From Aurifilum marmelostoma (taxonomy: Eukaryota; Ascomycota; Sordariomycetes; Diaporthales; Cryphonectriaceae), in assembly GCA_027559495.1 (NCBI GenBank), contig JAMXSV010000008.1, positions 310,001-374,000 of the forward strand: a stretch of DNA of 64,000 bases. Reading direction: 5' to 3'. Positions within the stretch are counted from its first letter, which is position 1. Each line of letters opens with the position of its first letter. Shown piece after piece: positions 49,044 through 60,886 of this stretch. The translations under genes and the position numbers were made by a program. Below the pieces are notes generated by a model. The model did not search any database and was not told the origin of the DNA. It worked only from the letters and a program-made list of their open reading frames with translations.

Positions 49044-52000
49044 ATGGCAGACGCAATCAAGATCGATGGCAAGCTCTTCCAGGAGCGCATCTCTCACCTC
49101 ATCAATGCCTGGAAGGCTGACAAGCGGTCGGGCGGCGATGCCCTCTTTGGAGGCGTCTCGTCCATCGTCCTTATGATGGGCAAGGTCGAGGAGGTGCAGA
49201 ACTTCAGCAAGAACAATGCCATGCACGTACGTATATTCGTGTCCCTGCTTCCAATGCCTGTCCTCCTCTGAAGAAGAAGAAGGGGAGGGCGGGCGTGTTT
49301 GCGCAGAAGCTAACGTCGCGATCGTCCAAAAAGTTCTGGCTGCTAGGCTACGAGTTCCCCACCACCATGATGCTATTCACCCTCGACACCCTCTACATCC
49401 TCACGACCGCCAAGAAAGGTGCGCGCGATCCCACAGATCCTATCCCAGCGCATCGAGACCGAGCGCGCGAGACTGACATCATGTGATAAACAGCCAAGTA
49501 CCTCGACCAGATCAAGTCCGAGAGGTTCCCTGTGGAGGTCCTGGTCCGCGGCAAGGACGCTGCCGAGAACGAGAAGCTCTTTGTCAAGATCGCAGACATC
49601 ATCAAGAACGCGGGCGTGAGTTGTGACCCCACCCTGCGGCGTGCTGACCCGTCACTGACAGCTTATCTCGCGGCGAGCAGAAGAAAGTTGGTGTCCTCAC
49701 AAAGGATAGCTCCCGCGGCCCCTTCATCGACGAGTGGAAGAAGGTCTTCGCCGAGCATTGCAAGGATGCGGAAGAGGTCGACGTGTCTCTCGCCCTGTCC
49801 TCTGCCTGCTTCGCTGCCAAGGACGAGGCCGAGCTCCGCGCCATGAGGACCTCCTCCAAGACCTGCGTCGCCCTCACGCACTCGTTTCTCCTCGAGGAGA
49901 TCCTCGGCACCTTTGACCAGGAGAAGAAGGTCAAGCACCGCGTCCTCGCCGACAAGGTCGATAACAAGATTGATGACGAGAAATTCTGGAAGACCGTGAA
50001 GCTGCCTAGCGGACAGAAGCTTCCCAACGACTTCGATCCTCAGCAGCTCGACTGGATCGTAGGCCCCTCCGTCTACAGCGGCGGCAAGTTCGATCTGAAG
50101 ATGCAAGCCGAGCCGAGCGAGGAGAACCTCCACCCGGGTGTCATCGTTGCCGGCATGGGCTTGCGCTACAAGTCATACAGCTCCAACATTGCCCGCACCT
50201 ACATGGTCGACCCGAACAAGACGCAGGAGTCCAACTACAAGTTCCTGCTTTCTGTGCACAACCTGGTCTTGAAGGAGATTCGCGACGGTGCCGTTGCCAA
50301 GGATGTCTACCACAAGGCGCTGAACCACGTCAAGTCCAAGAAGCCAGAGTTCGAGAAACACTTCCTGAAGAACGTCGGCTACGGCATTGGCCTGGAGAAC
50401 AAGGACCCGACCCTCATCCTCAACGCCAAGAACACGCGCGTGCTCAAGGACGGCATGACCCTCTGCATCTCCACGGGCTTCGCCGACATCGAGAACCCTC
50501 AGCCCCAGGACAAGAACAGCAAGGTGTACTCGCTGATCGTCACCGACACCATCCGGGTCACTGCCGAGGGCACCATCAACTTCACTGGTGAGGCTGCCAC
50601 CGATCCTGACCAGACGTCTTTCTTCTTCAAGGACGACGAGGAGGCGGCGCCGGCTCCGAAGAAGGAGAAGAAGGACTCCAAGGTTGGCGCTGTTGCTACC
50701 AAGAACATAACGAGTTCTCGGTTGCGATCTGGCCGTGGTCAACAGGAGAAGAGTGAGGAGGCCGAACAAAAGCGCAAGGCGCACCAGAAAGAGCTCGCCG
50801 AAAAGAAGCAGAAGCACGGTCTCGCCCGCTTCACCGAGTCTACGGGCGGCCAGAACGGCACCGAGGTCAAGAAGTTCAAGCGCTTCGAGTCGTACAAGCG
50901 TGACAACCAGCTGCCTGGCAAGGTCCGCGACATGGGCATCGTGGTCGACATCAAGAACACCACAGTTATCCTTCCCATCATGGGTCGGCCGGTCCCGTAC
51001 CACATCAACACAATCAAAAACGCCAGCAAGAGCGACGAGGGCGAGTGGTCATACCTTCGGATCAACTTTCTGTCCCCAGGTCAGGGTGTCGGCCGCAAAG
51101 ACGATCAGCCCTTTGAGGATGCATCTGCTCATTTCGTCAGGAGTCTCACCTTTCGATCGCTGGACGGCGACCGATACACCGAGATTGCGAATCAGATCGG
51201 CAACATGAAGCGAGATGCTGTCAAGAAGGAGCAGGAGAAGAAGGACATGGAGGATGTGGTCGAGCAGGACAAGCTTGTCGAGATCCGAAGTAAGTTTGTT
51301 GCTGGTCCTCTCTCCCTTTGTATTGGATTTGGCTAACCTCTTGTTCCAAAGATCGTCGTCCCGCCGTTCTGGATAATGTCTTCCTGCGGCCCGCGATGGA
51401 GGGTAAGCGTGTACCCGGTAAGGTCGAAATACACCAAAACGGTATTCGATATCAGTCGCCGCTCAACCCGCATCAGAGGGTCGACGTGCTCTTCTCCAAC
51501 GTTCGCCACCTGTTCTTCCAGCCTTGCCAGAATGAACTCATCGTTATTATCCATATTCATCTCAAGGACCCGATCATTGTCGGCAACAAGAAGAAGACCA
51601 AGGATGTGCAGTTCTACAGAGAGGCCACCGATATACAGTTTGACGAGACTGGCAACCGGAAGAGGAAGTACCGCTATGGCGACGAGGATGAATTCGAGCA
51701 GGAGCAGGAGGAGCGCCGGCGACGAGGCGAGCTCGACCGCCTGTTCAAGGCTTTTGCCGAGAAGATTGCCGAAGCGGGTCGCAACGAGCAGATCGAGGTG
51801 GACATGCCAATCCGGGACCTCGGATTCTTTGGTGTTCCATTCCGCAGCAACGTCTACATACAGCCCACTACCGAGTGCCTGATCCAGCTCACGGAACCTC
51901 CCTTCATGGTCATCACCCTCGAGGACATCGAGGTGGCACACCTGGAGCGCGTCCAGTTCGGCCTCAAGAACTTTGATCTCGTGTTCGTGTTCAAGGATTT

Positions 52001-52460
52001 CTCCCGCCCGCCGTACCACATCAACACGATTCCGGTGGAGTCGCTGGAGGACGTCATGGACTTCCTCGACTCGTCGGATATTTCTTACTCGGAGGGTCCC
52101 CTCAACCTCAACTGGCCGACCATCATGAAGACGGTGACCACCGATCCTCACTCCTTCTTCGCCGAGGGCGGCTGGTCCTTCCTGCAGGATGAGTCAGACG
52201 CCGAGGGCGGCTCCGAGGAGGAGGAGGCGGAGAGCAACTTCGAGATCAGCGAGAGCGAGCTCGAGGAAGCCTCCGAGTCCAGCGAGGAGGACTCCGACTT
52301 TGACTCCAACGCGTCTGCAGAGGCCAGCGACGAGGACGTGAGCGATGAGGATGAAGGAGAGGACTGGGACGAGCTGGAGCGCAAGGCGAAGAAGCGGGAC
52401 CGTGAGAGCGGCCTGGACGAGGACGAGCGGGGCGGCAAGAAGAAGCCGCGGAAGAAGTAG
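49044..52460 (+). CDS. SPT16: FACT complex subunit Spt16
   Basis: Five exons (49044-49226, 49334-49418, 49494-49615, 49681-51289, 51352-52460) give about 1035 aa, matching Spt16. The order is an N-terminal pita-bread aminopeptidase-like domain (residues 1 to ~430; FWLLGYEFPTTMM, IVAGMGLRYKSYSSNIARTY, GYGIGLENKD); a charged linker (KKEKKDSK) with NITSSRLRSG; dimerisation and middle PH-like domains (GKVEIHQNGIRYQSP, NVRHLFFQPCQNELIV, PIRDLGFFGVPFRSNV, SRPPYHINTIP); and a strongly acidic tail rich in Glu/Asp/Ser ending in basic GGKKKPRKK. FACT (Spt16 with Pob3) reorganises nucleosomes during transcription and replication in the nucleus. All introns but the last lie in the first 650 bases, and the coding frame is intact. 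This is a good anchor for synteny. Confidence 0.97.
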
Positions 52461-52880
52461 AGCGCAGACCATAGTTCCGGCTGGATGTGGTTTGACCCTT
52501 CACTTGGACAGAGAGGACAGATCGACGTTCCGTTTTCCTCATTTTCTTTGGGTCTGTGAACGAGTGGGAGGCAGTTCTCGCAAAGTATGTTTATTTTATC
52601 TATTCCGGCGAGGCATATGATTCTTGATGGATTGAGTACTGGTTGGTTTTTCCTTGAAAAAGTCGTAGGGGCGGCGGTCACATTCAGTAATAAGCAAGGG
52701 AACTCTTCCTCTGCTGATGATCACTTTTGTAGGTAGGATGATTAGGTAACAGTGGTCCTTTCAAAATGTCTTGCATGTTCTTCCTTTCAGGCGCCGCATG
52801 CAGCCGTGAAACATCCTGCGAGGGGTCTCAGACACCCAAAATGGCCTATGCTTTTCCTATAAGATTGGGAAACCGACACT
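52461..52880. other. Convergent spacer, Spt16 to tail-anchored protein gene
   Basis: About 420 bp between two converging 3' ends. It holds only presumed 3' UTRs. Confidence 0.5.
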
Positions 52881-54503
52881 TCAAGGCGGCGAGATGGGAT
52901 GCTGCCAAGCCTGATAGGCAATCCACGCCTGGAACACGCTGGCGACCAACGAGGCGATCCCAAGGACCACAGCAAACAGCACGCCCACCAGGGTCGCCAG
53001 CATCATGTGCCGGGCGCCGCTCTTCCTCTCGACCTGCCTCTCGAGCCAGCCCCTGGGCCGGGGGCTCTGCAGCTCGGCGTGCAGCTCGGCCAGCCTCTCG
53101 GCCAGGTACACGTACGGGATGCTCTCCTCGCCGGGCCGCTTGAGGGCGCTGAACTCGAAGCTGAGCATGTCCGGGTCGAGGGACAGGGAGGTCGTCAGCG
53201 TGCGGAGGCGGCGCCTGGACTTGGGGTCCCAGAGGGGGAAGAGGATGTTCTGGAGGGAGTCGAGAACCTCTAGGGCTAGGCGGCGGGGGAGGACGCCTCT
53301 GTTTTTTTTTGGGGGGGGGGGGGGGGGGAGGGGCCCAGAGGCGTTAGTTGCGTTTGCCGGATTGTCAGTTGGTTTGAAATCGTCGAGGGTCAAGGTATGC
53401 AGTATCTCTCCACTCTTTCTTTCTTTCATTTTTTTTTTTTTAAAAAAAAGGAACAGAACAAAGAAAAAAAAAAAACTTACAGGCTGACGTATGATGACAT
53501 GGAAGATACATCATCGACCTGCTGGGTTGATCGCAACTGCTCCTTGAGGAACGAAGTATAGTGGAAGATCTCGAGGGTGTTCCTCTTGCGGTTGAAGCGA
53601 AGGTGGTTCCGGACGTCATATGTGGCCTGGAACGACAGGCCGAGGTGTTTTGCCAGCTTCGTGGCCCGCAGCTCCTCCTTCACGTCGCCCAGGAGATCCC
53701 CCCTCCGTGCTGCTGAACAGAGGATGGCTCTCGGCGGGGAAGTGGTCCTGCAGGTATTTGCTGAACGGCACGCCGGCCTCCCAGCAGTGTGCGGGCGCTC
53801 CGAAGATGCCCGTGTCGAGGTTGTCTGAGGTCTGGTAGGCGGGCGAGCAGTCCGTCATGAACATGACCCTGACGACGAGGGTCGAGGCGTCGAGGAGCTC
53901 GCTGTCATGGCTGGCGTGGTGGTGGTGGTGGTGGCGGTGGGGGAAAGCCAGGCGGTGAAACTCGGCCCTTGTGGCGTCTGGGTTGGCTCGGAGCGTGGAA
54001 ATGGCGAGGCATATATCCTCGTGGTAGTGGAAGAGTCTCTGTTTCGGTCTGGTGTGGTCGAGATAGGCTGTGGTGATGCCGCGGTAGTACTGTAAGTACC
54101 GCCCGAGGGGACGACTGCGGCGGAGTGGGCAGGCTCCGGACTCACAGTTGTCGGGGCCTCCTTGGTCGTCTTCGGCTGCCGCGTGGCATTTCTCGCATCG
54201 TGGCCAGGACCATAGTGCTTGAGCTATTAGGGAGATGGCTTCCAAGCTGGTTTCCTGCAATGCATGAGGCATAATGGTTCCCAGGGGGGGTGGACTATAA
54301 TTCTTCACTATTCGCCTGAAGGATGCAGGTGGGCGTATACAGAGACGGAGGGTGTAATATAATGCTTCACGAGGACACTTTCTCCCTATATTGGTGGGCT
54401 CGATCACGACCGCTTGCCACCCTTTGGCTTGCAGCAATGAGGGCGGTAGGGCGATACCCCTCACCGACGAAAAAGGATTTGTGATCAGGCGGTACCATTG
54501 CAT
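52881..54503 (-). CDS. Fungal tail-anchored protein of unknown function; frame broken once
   Basis: Two contiguous frames encode parts of one protein of a family common in Sordariomycetes. Part 1 (54503 to about 53700) has CESGACPLRRSRPLGRYLQ, EDICLAISTLRANPDATR and a His-rich tract (HRHHHHHH). Part 2 (about 53700-53480, then an exon 53298-52881 after an intron 53299-53479) has LAKHLGLSFQATYDVRNHL, TLEIFHYTSFLKEQL and a C-terminal hydrophobic helix (MMLATLVGVLFAVVLGIASLVASVFQ), so it should be membrane-anchored by its tail. The two parts join only if the C6 run at 53698-53703 is read as five. Otherwise the protein ends soon after the run and loses its anchor. The intron is odd: 181 nt with T9-G18 and T13-A8 homopolymers. 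The start is uncertain; another ATG lies at 54272. It is divergent from the protease-like gene, 269 bp away. Function unknown. Confidence 0.65.
53299..53479 (-). repeat. Homopolymer-rich intron (T9-G18 and T13-A8 on the plus strand)
   Basis: Within a predicted intron of the tail-anchored protein gene, 53302-53310 is T9 followed by G18 at 53311-53328, and 53429-53441 is T13 followed by A8. The acceptor reads C-rich then A-rich then CAG on the minus strand. Such tracts are prone to length errors. Confidence 0.7.
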
Positions 54504-54772
54504 ATCTTAGTCGAGGTAGATTGGGGGCTGTGCAGGTGCGGGCAAGGGTTTCCTGATATCGATTGTCAACAGCCTGACAACAGAGCCTTATTCGATCCTT
54601 GGCTCTCAGATTGTTGTATTCGTGTGGAAAGTCTGCTGCTCATTTTCCCATTCCCATAGTTCTCTGCTGTCTTCTCCTCACTTGATCTTTTTCAAGGCAT
54701 TCTTGTGATGATCGCGAGAATCTTCTTCGCTCCGTTATTTCCTCGGATTTTCAGTCAAGACGCTCAACGACC
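54504..54772. promoter_or_regulatory. Short divergent promoter region
   Basis: Only 269 bp separate the divergent starts of the tail-anchored protein gene and the protease-like gene. The T/C-rich stretch before 54773 is typical of fungal leaders. No specific factor site was identified. Confidence 0.4.
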
Positions 54773-56096
54773 ATGAATCCCCACCGCCGCAGAGAAGAAC
54801 TGAAAGCCCCGCCGGCCGTCAGCAGACTGACAGAAGCCCTGCAGGCCCTCAAAGTCACACAAGTCCACGCCAATGGAGCCGAACCTGACCCATTCCTCCC
54901 ATCGTCTCTCGACAATGACGCGTCGTCACAGCTGGGCCTGGGCGAGTCGCTGCCCAACAGCCAACAGAGCAGCGGTATCGACTCCGGCTATGCCTCGCTG
55001 ACCGTGACGCCGACCTGTACATGCTCCCAGGGCGCGTGTGGTGACCCCGAGTCTCAGCCCAGCAGCGAGCAAGGAGGGGGATCGCCGCTGTCATCCTCCA
55101 TCGCACGGGATTTCCTCCAGCTCGAGGACGGCCTGATGAGGGTCGTGGACAAGGACATCCCGGAGAGCCTGCGTGCCAAGTTCATGGACCTGAGGGTCCT
55201 GTACGGCAAGGCGCTCTGGAAGGCGGTGAGCAGGCCGGTGCGCAAAGGCCTGACCAAGAAGACGCCCTATGTCGGGGACATCTCGATGAAACTGAAATTC
55301 CTGGGCCCGTGTGAGTGCAGGGCCCGGCTGTACATCATTGTGCAGTGCGAGAAGGCCGCGGCAAAGAGGGTCAAGAGATTCTTCGCCCAGAAGCATGTGC
55401 TTGAGGATATTGAACCCGAGTTCGAAGTCAAGATCATCGATGGTGGCCTGGTTCGGCTCAACGACGACGGCAACGAGGTGTCCCTTGACGGCGAAGATGA
55501 TGGATTGTTACTACAACAACAACATGACATGGGCTGTCTGCCACAGGGTCACGACTTCAGGCTTGACTCGATCCGGGTGTTTGACGCCTGCGGCCCACGG
55601 CTGGCGTCCTTGTCGACTGCATCTGGTGTTCCTATCTCGATGAGGATGGGCCCACATACCAGCCACGCCACCATAGGCGGTATTGTGGTAGTCGATTCTC
55701 GTGCGTCTCGTCCCAGGTTCTATGGACTTACTGCTGGACATTGCCTCGATGTTCTGATGCACCAGCCCTACGACGGATACCTGAGCGGTGGCGAGGAGAG
55801 TGAAGATGAGTATTACGAGAACCCGAGCTCAGAGCCAGGGAATGACTATGACGAGGACATTGCGAAGCGGATGGACTTTGGCTGGGCCGGCGACGACGCC
55901 TGCGAGTCCACGTCGCCCTCAGATCTGACGGCTTCTTTCTCGGATGAAGCTGGCAGCGAACTCGCCATGAACGATCTGGAGTTCGTGCCGCAACAAGACG
56001 GACCAGAGAGCCCCGGTGCAACATACAGCGCTGGTAATGATAATAACAATATCGGACACGTCCTGGCATACTCGACACAGCAACAATCATCAGACG

Positions 56097-56137
<41 letters not shown>

Positions 56138-56982
56138 CTCGACTGGGCGCTCCTCGAACTCAAGCGCCAATACTATCGGCCCAACAGGGCGAGGCTGGAT
56201 CCTCACCAACCCATCACGCAGCTCTTTGGCGCACAGGACAGCACGCCGCCATTACTCCCCCGCGGTGCCGTGGTGCTCACTTCACGAGGGCCTCAGCGGG
56301 GTAAGGTTCTGGAAGGGTCGTCGATGCTGATGATGACGCCTGGCGACACGCTCGTCTCCACGCTTGACTTCATCCCAGCTGTTGGGTCTTGTAAGTTTAT
56401 CTTGTTTATTTTCTTTCCTTTTCTTTCTTTTTTTTTTTTTTTGTTCCTGTATATGTGCAAACGCTGACAAGAAGTCGAACAGCTCTGGAGCATGGTGACT
56501 CGGGTTCCCTGGTGGTGAATTCTCTCACCGGGGAAGTGTATGGCCACATTGTGTCCCTGGACTCGTTGGGCGAAGCACACGTGATGCCCATGCAAGACAC
56601 CCTTCGCGACATTGCCCGGCACCTCAACGCAGAGACGGTGCGTCTTCCTGCGGCAAGTGAGCTCTTCCGGAGGTCATCATCGGCATCTGGCGGGGAGCTC
56701 TTGTTCCCCCGCCGCAACAGCACAACCGAGCGCGGCTGCCCTGTCGCAGCAGCGACAAGCGCAGGGCCACAGCGACAAGAGACTGAGGTGTCTGGTCTTC
56801 CTGGGCTTATGTTCATGCATGTTGATCATCACGCGGGCGAGGAGGTTGTCTTTTCGGGATACTCGTCTGAGGAAGCATGCGATGGGGACTCGAGCAGCGT
56901 GGGTTCGGAGAGCATGTGCTCTGACGATTTTCATGTGGCGCTGGATTCTGGGTACGGGTCGATGAGCAACACACCGCTCTAG
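54773..56982 (+). CDS. Trypsin-like serine protease-fold protein with intact His-Asp-Ser set
   Basis: Two exons (54773-56390, 56483-56982) give about 705 aa. Residues 1-110 are Ser/Pro-rich with an SGIDSGYASL patch. Residues 115-240 form an unknown globular region (FLGPCECRARLYIIVQCEKAA, then RFFAQKHVLEDI). From about 300 a chymotrypsin-like domain shows His 323 in LTAGHCLD, Asp 457 in LDWALLEL and Ser 546 in LEHGDSGSLVVN, then GEVYGHIVSLD. A long acidic insert, ending in a poly-Ser tract coded by an AGC microsatellite (about 56098-56133), separates His and Asp. There is no signal peptide, so an intracellular protein is inferred. Related protease-like domains occur in fungal hypothetical and NLR-type proteins. 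Actual proteolysis is unproven. The C-terminus repeats the SGYGSM-type polar motif. The intron has a T-rich 3' half and donor GTAAGT; joining gives SSLEHGDSG. Confidence 0.82.
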
Positions 56983-58498
56983 GTGAGTTGTTCTGGAAGT
57001 ACGAGGAGCTTCTGGAGACTCTCTCACGTGAGGGATGTTGAAATGATATTATTTCGACATCATCAAGGAGGTTCTCTTCTCTCTTTCTCGGCCTTCTTGT
57101 CAATCCTCAAACACGTATTTCAGTCATTATGACTTTACCAATGATTACTGAATAATTAAATCAAGACAAACTCTAGACTTGCAGATTGTTTGCAAATCGC
57201 AGGAGATATTGTTCAAGTCACACCATGAGAATCGGGAGCTGTGTATACGGGCTGAGAATCTTCCCAACTCAAGAAAATGGCGGGCTGCATAACCAGCTGA
57301 GAGAAAAGCTCCACCAGCCCAGGCTCCTCCCTCCCCTCCAGGCCATCAATGCCGTTCCAATTGATACTACCATGGCAAGGGGGGGGGCCTGCACGATTAC
57401 GACACAGCCGCCCTTGGTGACAGGCCACGCGCCCAGTGAAACCTTACGACCTCACACCACAACACCAATCCGCAGCGGGACGACCAGGGAGGGGAAAGAA
57501 AAGAGAAAGAGGAGGGAAAAAAAAACAGGAGCTGGCATATGAACAGCCATTGGGCCCCCTCTCTCCAGCCCCTCTCAAACACCGCCCATCATGCAGATCT
57601 CTCTGTGCTCTCTTTGACTTTTCTTCTTCCCTTCCTGCTCGCTGGATCTAGACTCTGCAGATCAGTTGGTCAGTGTCACATAGCAGGGCCCCAAACCAAA
57701 ACATGCAGTCCATACAGCTCTGCCGGTGAGACAAAAGGTTTGGTTGATGCTACGTGCATGACGTAGGAAATATGACAAGGGGTTGACAAACACCACCTGG
57801 GCAGGGTGATCTGCATCCATGTTTTTTTTTTTTTCTTCTTTTTCTGCCTTTGCTTTTGCGCGGCATGTAGTGCAACGGTAATTATGTGGTTGTTTTTTTC
57901 TTGGTTGTGTGAAATTGGTCAAGTGTCTGGGACCTGATGGGATGGCCTCACGATCGTGGGCCTTGCTTGTCCACTCAGCCACTGTACCTGACCTGAGGTG
58001 CCGGGGAGGGATCGATCGATAGCGGTCAGGGAAGATCAGACTGGTGGGGAGAGAAGGGAACGTAATTTCATACCCGACCAGCACATACAGATGTCTCACG
58101 TGGGGTGGGTGGTGACGCCGTCCCGACGGTGCGTGCGCTGCTGTGCCTGTGTTGTTGTCAAAGCAGGTTTTCCCCGGCCTCCTCCCACTCATTCGTCTGC
58201 TGTTGATGAGCACGGTTTGACTGCGCAGGACTCATTGGTTGGGTGACTGAGAATGGGCCGCCCAACCAGCCACCCTCGCTCGTGATGGGTGTTTGAATAT
58301 ATATCTTTGCCACAACCATCCTCCTCCCTTGGCCTATGAATTCTCTCTTCTCTCTCTCCCTCCCTCACACAACAACGATTCGGTGATTCTACAGTAATTC
58401 TTGTCTTAAGATCTCTCAAGATCAAAATACACACAACAAACCAACCACGCCCATTTCCAAGTCGCATCAAGACATATAATAATTACCTACCTCTCAAG
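56983..58498. other. Spacer upstream of the MARVEL-like gene
   Basis: About 1.5 kb with a G-run near 57380, an A/T homopolymer near 57825 and a CT-rich leader just before 58499. The minus-strand frame 57662-58213 is open for 183 codons but is low in complexity, overlaps plus-strand frames of similar quality and has no family signature. I do not call it. Confidence 0.45.
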
Positions 58499-59072
58499 AT
58501 GATCGTGACGGACCTCCTCTCCATTATATTCCGCCTCGCGGAGGTAAGTCCTGTCCATCTACATCCAACATGAATCGTTACCAGCCCTGACATAAAACTA
58601 ATTAATCTTTTGTTTGCCCCCCCCCCCCCAGCTCGTCTTCTCGTGCATCGTGGCCGGCATCACAGGCCACTTCCTCCACCAGTCCCACGCCTCCTCCTGG
58701 TCCCTGGGCCGCTTCATCTACACCGAGGTGGTGGCCGGCATCTCCATCTTCTTCTCCGTCATCTGGCTGGTGCCCTTCTCGGGCAGCTTCATCCACTGGC
58801 CCACCGACCTGGTCCTGTCCGTCTGCTGGTTCGTCGCCTTTGGCCTGCTCGTCAACTGGCTGGGCGACACGTGCGGCTATACCTTTGACTGGAGCGGCAT
58901 CGGCTTCCGCGGCACCAACTGCGGCAGCTGGAAGGCCGACGAGGCCTTTGCGTTCCTGAGCGCCATCTGCTGGCTGGTCAGTGCCCTGCTGGGTCTGCAC
59001 TGGGTCCGCAGGCACACCGAGACGGCCACGGCTTCCTCGAACCGGAGGTGGTACCGCCGCTCTCGGGTCTGA
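58499..59072 (+). CDS. MARVEL-like four-helix membrane protein
   Basis: Two exons (58499-58543, 58632-59072) give 161 aa. Four hydrophobic segments are seen at about 7-27, 45-65, 74-95 and 124-145, the MARVEL/Nce102-like pattern of fungal plasma-membrane proteins. Conserved-looking parts include YTEVVAGISIFFSVIWL, GDTCGYTFDW, NCGSWKADEAFAFLSAICWLVS and a basic tail (RRHTETA to RRSRV). Family members act in membrane-domain or eisosome organisation; the specific role here is not known. The first exon codes only 15 residues (MIVTDLLSIIFRLAE), and the acceptor follows an uninterrupted C13 tract. The frame is intact. The start is the ATG after a CT-rich leader. Confidence 0.85.
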
Positions 59073-59913
59073 GGTGTGACGGCCCACTCTGCTGCTCCTT
59101 TTCGCTCGCACGAGGTTGGCCTGTGTGGACGAACTGGGCTGGTGATTCTCTTACATCGCCAGCGGGCGCGCTCTCTCGATATGGATTACTGCCTTGATGG
59201 CGGGCCTAGAGAGGAGGTGTCAGTCATATAATGGTGATGCGGTGCTTGGATCTCTTTGCTCCCACTTACAAAGGGAGTCTGTACGACGACGACTTGATTT
59301 GGACCGAATTGTGTTCTTGTTATTTCTCTTTACGATGTTGAACGATATCATGGAACGAATGGCGCGACTGAGATATCCCCTTTGATACCACCTTGACCTG
59401 GCATGTATGTTCTCTCTTGAGGCGAAGTAATTGTGTGTTTTCTTGTCACTGTTACAAAGCAACAATACTCCAAAAACGTTGATATATCAATCAATTGATC
59501 TGGTCATCAAACCATATTCAGTCCTTAATTCACCTCTCAATAGTGATTGGATGTTTCCAATTCTATTATACATGTTGAGATATATAATTCTCTCATTGAG
59601 ATAGACTTCACCTCGCTCAAGATAATGAACCATAAGAGGTGGCGACCTCGGATCATGGGGAAGACTGCGATAATACTGCCGCTCTGTTCCGCAATCCAAC
59701 CCCGCCCGGATAATCATCGTCTCACTTTCTCACTGTTATCTACAGAGGGAATCATCCACAATACTGTACCGTACTATCCACACGAGAACCCTTCTCTCCA
59801 GTTCCCATCCTTTTCACACTACCATAGCAATTATTTATACACTTACTTACACAGTCATATAAGATGCGTCTCACTCTCAACGAACCACAACCTCCACAAC
59901 CACCACCAACCGC
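59073..59913. other. Spacer upstream of the GH127 remnant
   Basis: About 840 bp. It should hold the first half of a GH127 gene if that gene were complete, but no frame here resembles the family. AT-rich sequence around 59460-59620 gives way abruptly near 59905 to GC-rich coding sequence. Confidence 0.5.
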
Positions 59914-60886
59914 ATGCTCGCCGAGCGCATGCTCCGTCTTGCTCCCGACGGGGGCGTGGCCGACGTCTTGGAGCTGTGCCTGTACAACACCGTGCTGGGG
60001 TTCGTGTCGCTGGACGGGCGCGCGTTTACGTACGAGAACTACCTGGGCAGCTGTGAGGGCCACCTGTGCCGGCGGGAAGGGTGGTTCGAGTGCAGCTGTT
60101 GCCCGCCCAATGTGAGCCGGCTGTTTGGGAGTCTAGGCGGGTACCTCTGGCATTTCGGCGAGGACGAGGGGGAGGAAGGGGTTTTTATCACCGTGCATCT
60201 GTACACGTCTGCAAGGCTCGAGTTCACGCCCTCGTCCTCTCGGTCCTCCTCCCCTGTCCATTTCGAACAAAAGACGAACTGGCCATGGGAAGGCAACATG
60301 ATGTTCACCCTCCACCACCACGACGACCAACCCCCTCCCCGTCACCATCCGCCTGCGCATCCCCTCCTGGTCTCGAGGGAAATACCTCCTGACCCCGTCC
60401 CCCACCCCTTCCGAACCAGCAACCCTGTCCGAAACGGGCTACCTGGTCCTCTCCCCGGCCTACCTCCGGTCCAACCCTTCCTTCTCCCTGGTCCTGGGCG
60501 GCTTCGAGCCTCGCTACATATCCCCTCACCCTCGCAGCGCCACGGGCCAGCGTAATCTGACCCTGGCGAGGGGCCCGCTGGTCTACTGTGTCGAGGACGT
60601 CGATAACCCCTGGGAGGAGAATCATTTCAAGGACGTGGTGGTTGATGACAAGGCGCCTGTGTTGGTGGAGGAAGGCAAGGAGTGCTTGGGGGACAAGTAC
60701 GTTGGGCTCAGGACCAAGGGGTGGACGAGGAGGTTTGAGGACGAGAGTGGTTGGGACGTGATGGGGTCAGCGCCGAGGGAGGAGAAGAAGGGCGAGGAGA
60801 GGGAGCTCGTGTTTGTGCCGTACTATCTGCGGGCGAATCGCGGCGGCAAGGGGCACATGAGGGTCGGACTGCTGAGGAGGCCATGA
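59914..60886 (+). pseudogene. GH127 (DUF1680, beta-L-arabinofuranosidase-like) remnant, 5'-truncated and frameshifted
   Basis: Only the C-terminal part of a GH127 protein (about 320 of the usual ~620-680 residues) is present. The first frame has VLELCLYNTVLGFVSLDG and the catalytic/zinc cysteine motif FECSCCPPN (Cys pair near 60097), then GSLGGYLW and FEQKTNWPW. The frame changes in the C5 run at 60331-60335; past it the family continues in another frame with VTIRLRIPSWSRG, LARGPLVYCVEDVDNPW, HFKDVVV and FVPYYLRANRGGKGHMRVGLL to a stop at 60886. Upstream of about 59905 the translation becomes a Thr/His repeat unlike the family. A functional enzyme would release arabinofuranose from plant glycans, but the missing N-terminal half makes this copy unlikely to work. 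If the indel is a sequence error, the truncation remains. Confidence 0.8.

Noticed and set aside
57662..58213. 183-codon minus-strand frame
   Set aside because: No recognisable domain, a low-complexity Lys/Glu tract from a homopolymer, and competing frames of similar quality on the plus strand.
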